From: Thalassobellus citreus
Lineage (GTDB): Bacteria; Bacteroidota; Bacteroidia; Flavobacteriales; Flavobacteriaceae
Reading direction: 5' to 3'
DNA length: 64,000 bases
NCBI RefSeq assembly: GCF_044385915.1
Contig: NZ_JBISCC010000126.1
Location: 124,001 to 188,000 of the forward strand
The position numbers and the translations under genes are program-made. Of this stretch, positions 59,029 to 64,000 are shown piece after piece. Numbering within the stretch: position 1 is the first letter of the stretch; each line of letters opens with the position of its first letter. The notes below the pieces were generated by a model. That model made no database searches. It was not told the origin of the DNA and saw nothing but the letters and a program-made list of their open reading frames with translations.

Positions 59029-61593
59029 TTGAAAACACCTATTAAAGTTATACTTCTTATTATCTGTTCTATTTTTTTGGTAGTAAGTTGTTCTAGAAAA
59101 AAGGATAAATTTATTAACCGAAATTTTCATGCTGTTACAGCAGAATTTAATACGCTTTATAACGGTTATAATGCTTTAGAAGAAGGAAGGAACACTCTTA
59201 ATGATGGTTATTTTGATAATTATTGGAATGTTTTACCTATAGAGCGTATGCAAATACTTGATGAGGTGGTGCTTCCTGGTCAATCTAAAAATGAAAATTT
59301 TACTAGAGCCGAAGAAAAAGCAGCAAAAACGATTCAGAAGCATAGTATGAATATTGAGGGTAAAGAGAAAAACCCGCAAATTGATGAAGCTTATTTGCTT
59401 TTAGGTAAATCAAGATATTTTGATCAACGATTTGTACCAGCTTTAGAAGCTTTCAATTATATTTTATATAAATATCCAGCGAGTGATAAGATTAATCAAG
59501 CTAAAATTTGGCGAGAAAAAACGAATATTCGTTTAGATAATGATGAGTTGGCTATAAAAAACTTAAAACGTTTATTATTTCAAGAAGATTTAGAAGGTCA
59601 AGATTTAGCCGATGCAACTTCAATGTTGGCGCAAGCATATTTAAATACAAAGTCTGTAGATAGCGCTATTACACAATTAGAAATAGCATCAAATGCCACA
59701 AAAAGCAATGATGAGCGCGGTCGTTATCGTTTTATTCAAGGGCAATTATATAATCAATTAGGAAAAAAGGATAGTGCAAACATTACTTTTGATAGAGTTA
59801 TAGAGCTTAATAGAAAAACGCCACGCATCTATATGATTAGTGCGTATTTAGAGAAAGTTAAAAATTTCGATTACGAAAACGGTAATAAATTAGAACTTGT
59901 AGAATTACTAAATGAATTAGAAGAAAACAGAGAAAACCGTCCGTTTTTAGATAAAATCTATCATCAAATAGCAACATATCATTTAATGAATAAATCAGAT
60001 TCTCTTGCAACTGCTTATTATAATAAGTCGTTACGAACAGATTCTAGAGACAAGCTTCTAAAAGCTAAAAATTATGAAATTCTTGGAGACATGAATTTCG
60101 ATAAATCTATTTATAGTACAGCGGGTCAATATTATGATAGTACCATGACTAGTTTGGTGCTTAATTCAAAACCCTATCGAGTTATAAAAAGAAAGCGAGA
60201 TAATTTAGAAGATGTTATTTACTACGAAGCTATAGCAAAGGCAAATGACAGTATTTTAAAATTGGTTAATTTACCAGAAGCTGATAGGTTAGCTTATTTT
60301 GAATCTTTTATTGAAAACTTAAAAATTAAAGCCGAAGAAGAAAAAGAAAAGGCAGAAGCAGCAGAACGAAGTCAAGGTTTAGCAACAGTAAATAACACTA
60401 TTGGAGGTGCCGTTAACAACGGTGGGCGAGGAATACCTGGTCAAGCTGCAACATTTTATTTTTACAATCCAACAACCGTTGCTTATGGTAAAAATGAATT
60501 TGTAAAAATATGGGGAGATAGAGCTTTAAGTGATGATTGGAGATGGTCTAGTAAAGGACAAACAGGAACAATTGGCGATGTTTCAAATAATGATATTGTA
60601 GCATCAGCAACCGAAGAAGAAAAATTCGATCCTCAATTTTATATTTCTAAAATTCCTACTGAAGCAAAAGAAATTGATAGCATTTCTAAAGATCGTAATT
60701 ATGCTTATTATCAATTAGGTTTAATTTATAAGGAGAAATTTAAAGAATACGAACTAGCAAAACATAAGTTTCAAGACTTATTAAATAGCAATCCAGAGGA
60801 GCGATTAATATTGCCATCAAAATATAATTTATATAAAATTTATGAATTATTAGGTGAAAATGGGGAGGCTTTAATAGCTAAAAATGAGATTATAAAAGAG
60901 TATCCAGAATCTCGTTATGCGGTTATTTTAAAGAACCCTGAATTGGTCTCTGATAAAGATGAAAATAGCCCAGAAAGTTTATATGAAGCACTTTATGTTC
61001 AACATCAAAATCAGGAATATGCAGATGTTATTTCTAAAAGTGAAGATTACATAAATAGGTTTGATGGCGAGCCTATTGTGTCAAAATTAGAACTTTTAAA
61101 AGCCACAGCCATAGGAAGGCTTTATGGATATGAACCATACAAAAAAGCTATTAACCATTTAGCGGTTACTTATGCTAATACACTAGAGGGTAAACGTGCT
61201 CAAGATATAGAAACTAACGTGTTGCCAAAATTAACGAGTACAGATTTTGTAGAAGTAAATGATAGTATTGTAAGTAATTACAAGGTTGTTTTTCAATTTA
61301 AAAATCCAGAAAAAGAACCGCTTTTAGCTTTTCAAAAAGACTTAGATACCGTTTTAAAAAGTATTAAGTATTATAAATTAAAGTCATCGGTTGATGTTTA
61401 TAGTCCAGAAATTTCCTTTGTAATTGTTCATGGTATAAAAAACGGGCAAGTAGCACAAACATTCGATCAATTATTAACAAAGGAAAATAAGAAAAAAATA
61501 AAAGAACCTTATTTTGCGGTGTCATCTACAAATTATCAAATTATTCAAATTCATAAAAATTTGGATGCTTATTTGAATAGAGATAATAACTAA
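59029..61593 (+). CDS. sprE: Gliding motility / type IX secretion lipoprotein SprE (PorW)
   Basis: 854 aa. A lipoprotein signal (VVSC, Cys21) is followed by many helical TPR-like repeats. The family N-terminal block KFINRNFHAVTAEFNTLYN(G)YNALEEG lies at about residues 27-52, and the C-terminal region has the LLTKENKKKIKEPYFAVSS segment. SprE/PorW is required for type IX secretion and gliding in Flavobacterium johnsoniae. The start is TTG 59029, as no ATG occurs at the right place. TATTTTTA (58961-58968), one base off the -7 consensus, may be its promoter. Downstream are the bactofilin and ATP synthase genes. Confidence 0.88.
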   Translation: MKTPIKVILLIICSIFLVVSCSRKKDKFINRNFHAVTAEFNTLYNGYNALEEGRNTLNDGYFDNYWNVLPIERMQILDEVVLPGQSKNENFTRAEEKAAKTIQKHSMNIEGKEKNPQIDEAYLLLGKSRYFDQRFVPALEAFNYILYKYPASDKINQAKIWREKTNIRLDNDELAIKNLKRLLFQEDLEGQDLADATSMLAQAYLNTKSVDSAITQLEIASNATKSNDERGRYRFIQGQLYNQLGKKDSANITFDRVIELNRKTPRIYMISAYLEKVKNFDYENGNKLELVELLNELEENRENRPFLDKIYHQIATYHLMNKSDSLATAYYNKSLRTDSRDKLLKAKNYEILGDMNFDKSIYSTAGQYYDSTMTSLVLNSKPYRVIKRKRDNLEDVIYYEAIAKANDSILKLVNLPEADRLAYFESFIENLKIKAEEEKEKAEAAERSQGLATVNNTIGGAVNNGGRGIPGQAATFYFYNPTTVAYGKNEFVKIWGDRALSDDWRWSSKGQTGTIGDVSNNDIVASATEEEKFDPQFYISKIPTEAKEIDSISKDRNYAYYQLGLIYKEKFKEYELAKHKFQDLLNSNPEERLILPSKYNLYKIYELLGENGEALIAKNEIIKEYPESRYAVILKNPELVSDKDENSPESLYEALYVQHQNQEYADVISKSEDYINRFDGEPIVSKLELLKATAIGRLYGYEPYKKAINHLAVTYANTLEGKRAQDIETNVLPKLTSTDFVEVNDSIVSNYKVVFQFKNPEKEPLLAFQKDLDTVLKSIKYYKLKSSVDVYSPEISFVIVHGIKNGQVAQTFDQLLTKENKKKIKEPYFAVSSTNYQIIQIHKNLDAYLNRDNN

Positions 61594-61606
61594 TATTAAT
61601 AGTTTT

Positions 61607-62020
61607 ATGTTTTCTGATAATAAAAAAAACAAAAAAATGGTTGAAGTCAAATCTAAATTAAATAGCATTGCGCAAGGCACTAAAATAGTTGGTGATTTTA
61701 ACAGTGAAGGCGATTTTAGTATTGATGGAGCTATTGAAGGTAATATTAAAACCTCAGGTAAAGTTGTAATTGGTAAATCAGGTTTTGTTAAAGGAACTTT
61801 ACAGGCAGCAGAAGCTTATTTTGAAGGTAAGTTTTCTGGAAAATTAGCTTTATCTGGCAAGCTTACTTTAAAGGCGTCATCACATGTTGAAGGCGAGGTG
61901 GTTGTTGGTAAACTAGCTGTAGAACCAGGAGCTACATTTAATGTTACTTGTGCTATGAAAGGTGCAGTAAAAGAAATAAGCAAAGGTGGGCAAGAAAGAT
62001 CAACAGAAAAAACAGCTTAA
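61607..62020 (+). CDS. Bactofilin
   Basis: 137 aa. A polymer-forming cytoskeletal protein with right-handed beta-helix repeats. The core is GTKIVGDFNSEGDFSIDGAIEGNIKTSGKVVIGKSGFVKGT and AAEAYFEGKFSGKLALSGKLTLKASSHVEGEV (about residues 24-108, Gly every fifth or sixth residue). The ends are charged and disordered. It lies 13 bp behind sprE and overlaps the atpZ-like gene by 35 bp, so all are probably one transcript. Confidence 0.93.
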   Translation: MFSDNKKNKKMVEVKSKLNSIAQGTKIVGDFNSEGDFSIDGAIEGNIKTSGKVVIGKSGFVKGTLQAAEAYFEGKFSGKLALSGKLTLKASSHVEGEVVVGKLAVEPGATFNVTCAMKGAVKEISKGGQERSTEKTA

Positions 62021-62210
62021 GCAAATTGCTGCTTTATCAGGAATAGCTATACAAATGGGAATAACTATATACCTTTTTGTATTGTTAGGAAAGTGGTTAG
62101 ATACAAATTATAATAGTTCAGGTAAAGCCTTTTTAATTATTTGCACGTTATTTGGCGTTGGCATTTCTTTATACGCTGTACTAAAACAGATAAATAAATT
62201 AAATCCTTGA
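61986..62210 (+). CDS. AtpZ/AtpI-type small membrane protein
   Basis: 74 aa. A Lys/Gln-rich start (GKKDQQKKQLKQ) is followed by two membrane helices (about residues 16-38 and 46-66) with the GKWLDTNYNSSGKAFLIICTLFGVGISL pattern of AtpZ/AtpI proteins. These help assemble the ATP synthase c-ring or carry Mg/Ca. The start is GTG 61986, inside the end of the bactofilin gene. Its stop overlaps the next gene as TTGA. Confidence 0.85.
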   Translation: MGKKDQQKKQLKQIAALSGIAIQMGITIYLFVLLGKWLDTNYNSSGKAFLIICTLFGVGISLYAVLKQINKLNP

Positions 62211-62611
62211 TTTTAAAAAATAGTATTATAAAATGTTTTATTGTAGTTGGTGTTGCTACTGTAACTTTTTTTATTCATCTTCTTGTAAATAATACCATTA
62301 ATCAATCTGTAGAAACAAATCAATTAATCTACTCTTACTGTATTAATGTGCTATTAGCTTGTAGCGCTATTCTCCTGCTATTTTTGCTAAAAAAGAAGCT
62401 TAAAGACCAATTAGGTTTTGTCTTTCTAGGGGCAAGTATGTTAAAATTTGTGTTCTTTTTTCTGCTTCTTTATCCTGAATATAATTCAGACGGTAATTTA
62501 ACTAGATTGGAGTTTTTTACTTTTTTTATTCCTTATGTAGTTTGCCTTATTACAGAAGGGATTATTCTTTCTAAGTTTCTCAATGATTTGGATAATTTTA
62601 GCTCGTTATAA
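62207..62611 (+). CDS. Small membrane protein before atpB, DUF6168-like
   Basis: 134 aa with four hydrophobic helices (about residues 7-27, 42-62, 69-90, 103-125). I recall it as the DUF6168 family, found before atpB in Flavobacteriaceae; an ATP synthase subunit I-like role is possible. The start is TTG 62207, overlapping the previous stop. A promoter for atpB lies just after it (62643-62671), so it forms a transcript with the genes before rather than with atpB. Confidence 0.72.
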   Translation: MILKNSIIKCFIVVGVATVTFFIHLLVNNTINQSVETNQLIYSYCINVLLACSAILLLFLLKKKLKDQLGFVFLGASMLKFVFFFLLLYPEYNSDGNLTRLEFFTFFIPYVVCLITEGIILSKFLNDLDNFSSL

Positions 62612-62642
62612 TAGAAGTTGTAAATAATATAAAATTTTGTTT

Positions 62643-62671
62643 TTTGCTTTTCAGATAAAAGCATACCTTTG
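62643..62671 (+). promoter_or_regulatory. Promoter of atpB and the ATP synthase operon
   Basis: TTTG (62643-62646), 17 bases, TACCTTTG (62664-62671). A good match to the Bacteroidota promoter, 33 bases before ATG 62705. Confidence 0.7.
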
Positions 62672-62704
62672 CACCGATTTTTAAGGATATAATTTTCATT
62701 TAAC

Positions 62705-63811
<1,107 letters not shown>

Positions 63812-63843
63812 ACAAGAATGTTTAATTTTAATATATATACATT

Positions 63844-64000
63844 ATGACAATTCCAAGTATTGTAGGAGCAGGTTTAATCGTAATCGGTGCTGGTTTAGGT
63901 ATCGGTAAAATTGGTGGTTCAGCAATGGACGCTATTGCACGTCAACCAGAAGCTTCTGGAAAAATTCAAACAGCAATGTTAATTGCTGCAGCCTTAATTG
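63844..64000 (+). CDS. atpE: F0F1 ATP synthase subunit c, N-terminal part (cut by window edge)
   Basis: 52 complete codons are visible. The first helix is GAGLIVIGAGLGIGKIGGSAMDA and the cytoplasmic loop is ARQPEASGK, diagnostic of subunit c. The segment with the ion-binding Glu lies beyond the window, so the coupling ion cannot be fully judged. ATG 63844 gives the usual short N-terminus. Confidence 0.95.
   Translation, partial: MTIPSIVGAGLIVIGAGLGIGKIGGSAMDAIARQPEASGKIQTAMLIAAALI

Overview
The window is chromosomal DNA of a member of the Flavobacteriaceae (Bacteroidota), probably marine; I cannot name the species. The evidence is the very AT-rich composition, promoters of the Bacteroidota type (a -7 box TAnnTTTG, found before many genes), almost no Shine-Dalgarno sequences, and lineage-restricted genes. 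The latter include sprE/porW of type IX secretion and gliding, DUF4175, DUF4837, DUF5687, DUF6341/6427/6909-type proteins, a lipoprotein OmpH and a TatA near a GH3-like enzyme. No rRNA, tRNA, CRISPR array, prophage or insertion sequence was seen.

Layout. 1-20 kb is mostly housekeeping: a cut-off lipoprotein gene, gltX, a giant coiled-coil DUF4175 protein, ybeY, mnmG, a methyltransferase, ompH, holB, pgk, a LysM lytic transglycosylase, a DUF4837 lipoprotein, tatA, an M23 peptidase, a GH3-like acyl-adenylating enzyme and a DUF6909-like protein. mnmG is bracketed by two parS-like centromere palindromes, so this part is probably close to the replication origin.

20.1-48.3 kb is one surface-polysaccharide locus, nearly all on the + strand with very short or overlapping gene junctions. 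It makes UDP-ManNAcA (wecB, wecC), dTDP-L-rhamnose (rfbBACD) and UDP-xylose (UXS). It also has a Wzx flippase, an EpsG-like polymerase and a separate Wzy/WaaL-like protein, about six glycosyltransferases, and two different lipid-carrier initiating transferases (WecA/MraY type and WbaP type). A bi-domain oxidoreductase plus heparinase II/III-like pair and a CapK-like adenylate enzyme complete it. In its middle sits a less ordinary trio: an apparently active nucleotidyltransferase-fold protein, a soluble alkaline-phosphatase-superfamily protein overlapping it by 4 bp, and a second RmlD-like reductase. This trio is the best candidate here for an undescribed activity. Poly-T tracts of 10 and 11 in the first codons of the phosphatase-superfamily gene and wecA suggest possible phase variation.

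48.3-64 kb returns to core genes: purD, upp and small membrane proteins, a DUF4254/GT9 pair, and a PaaE-like ferredoxin reductase. Divergent from the reductase is a PadR-controlled operon (two related membrane proteins, a DUF2059 protein, an ABC permease and its ATPase) with a symmetric three-palindrome operator. Then come sprE, a bactofilin, atpZ-like and DUF6168-like genes, and the start of the ATP synthase operon (atpB, atpE cut by the window end).

Dispersed short palindromic repeats occur between genes at 8.4, 48.3 and 53.3 kb. One inverted pair sits between two convergent genes where a terminator is needed, and another repeat family supplies the GTG start of the methyltransferase gene.
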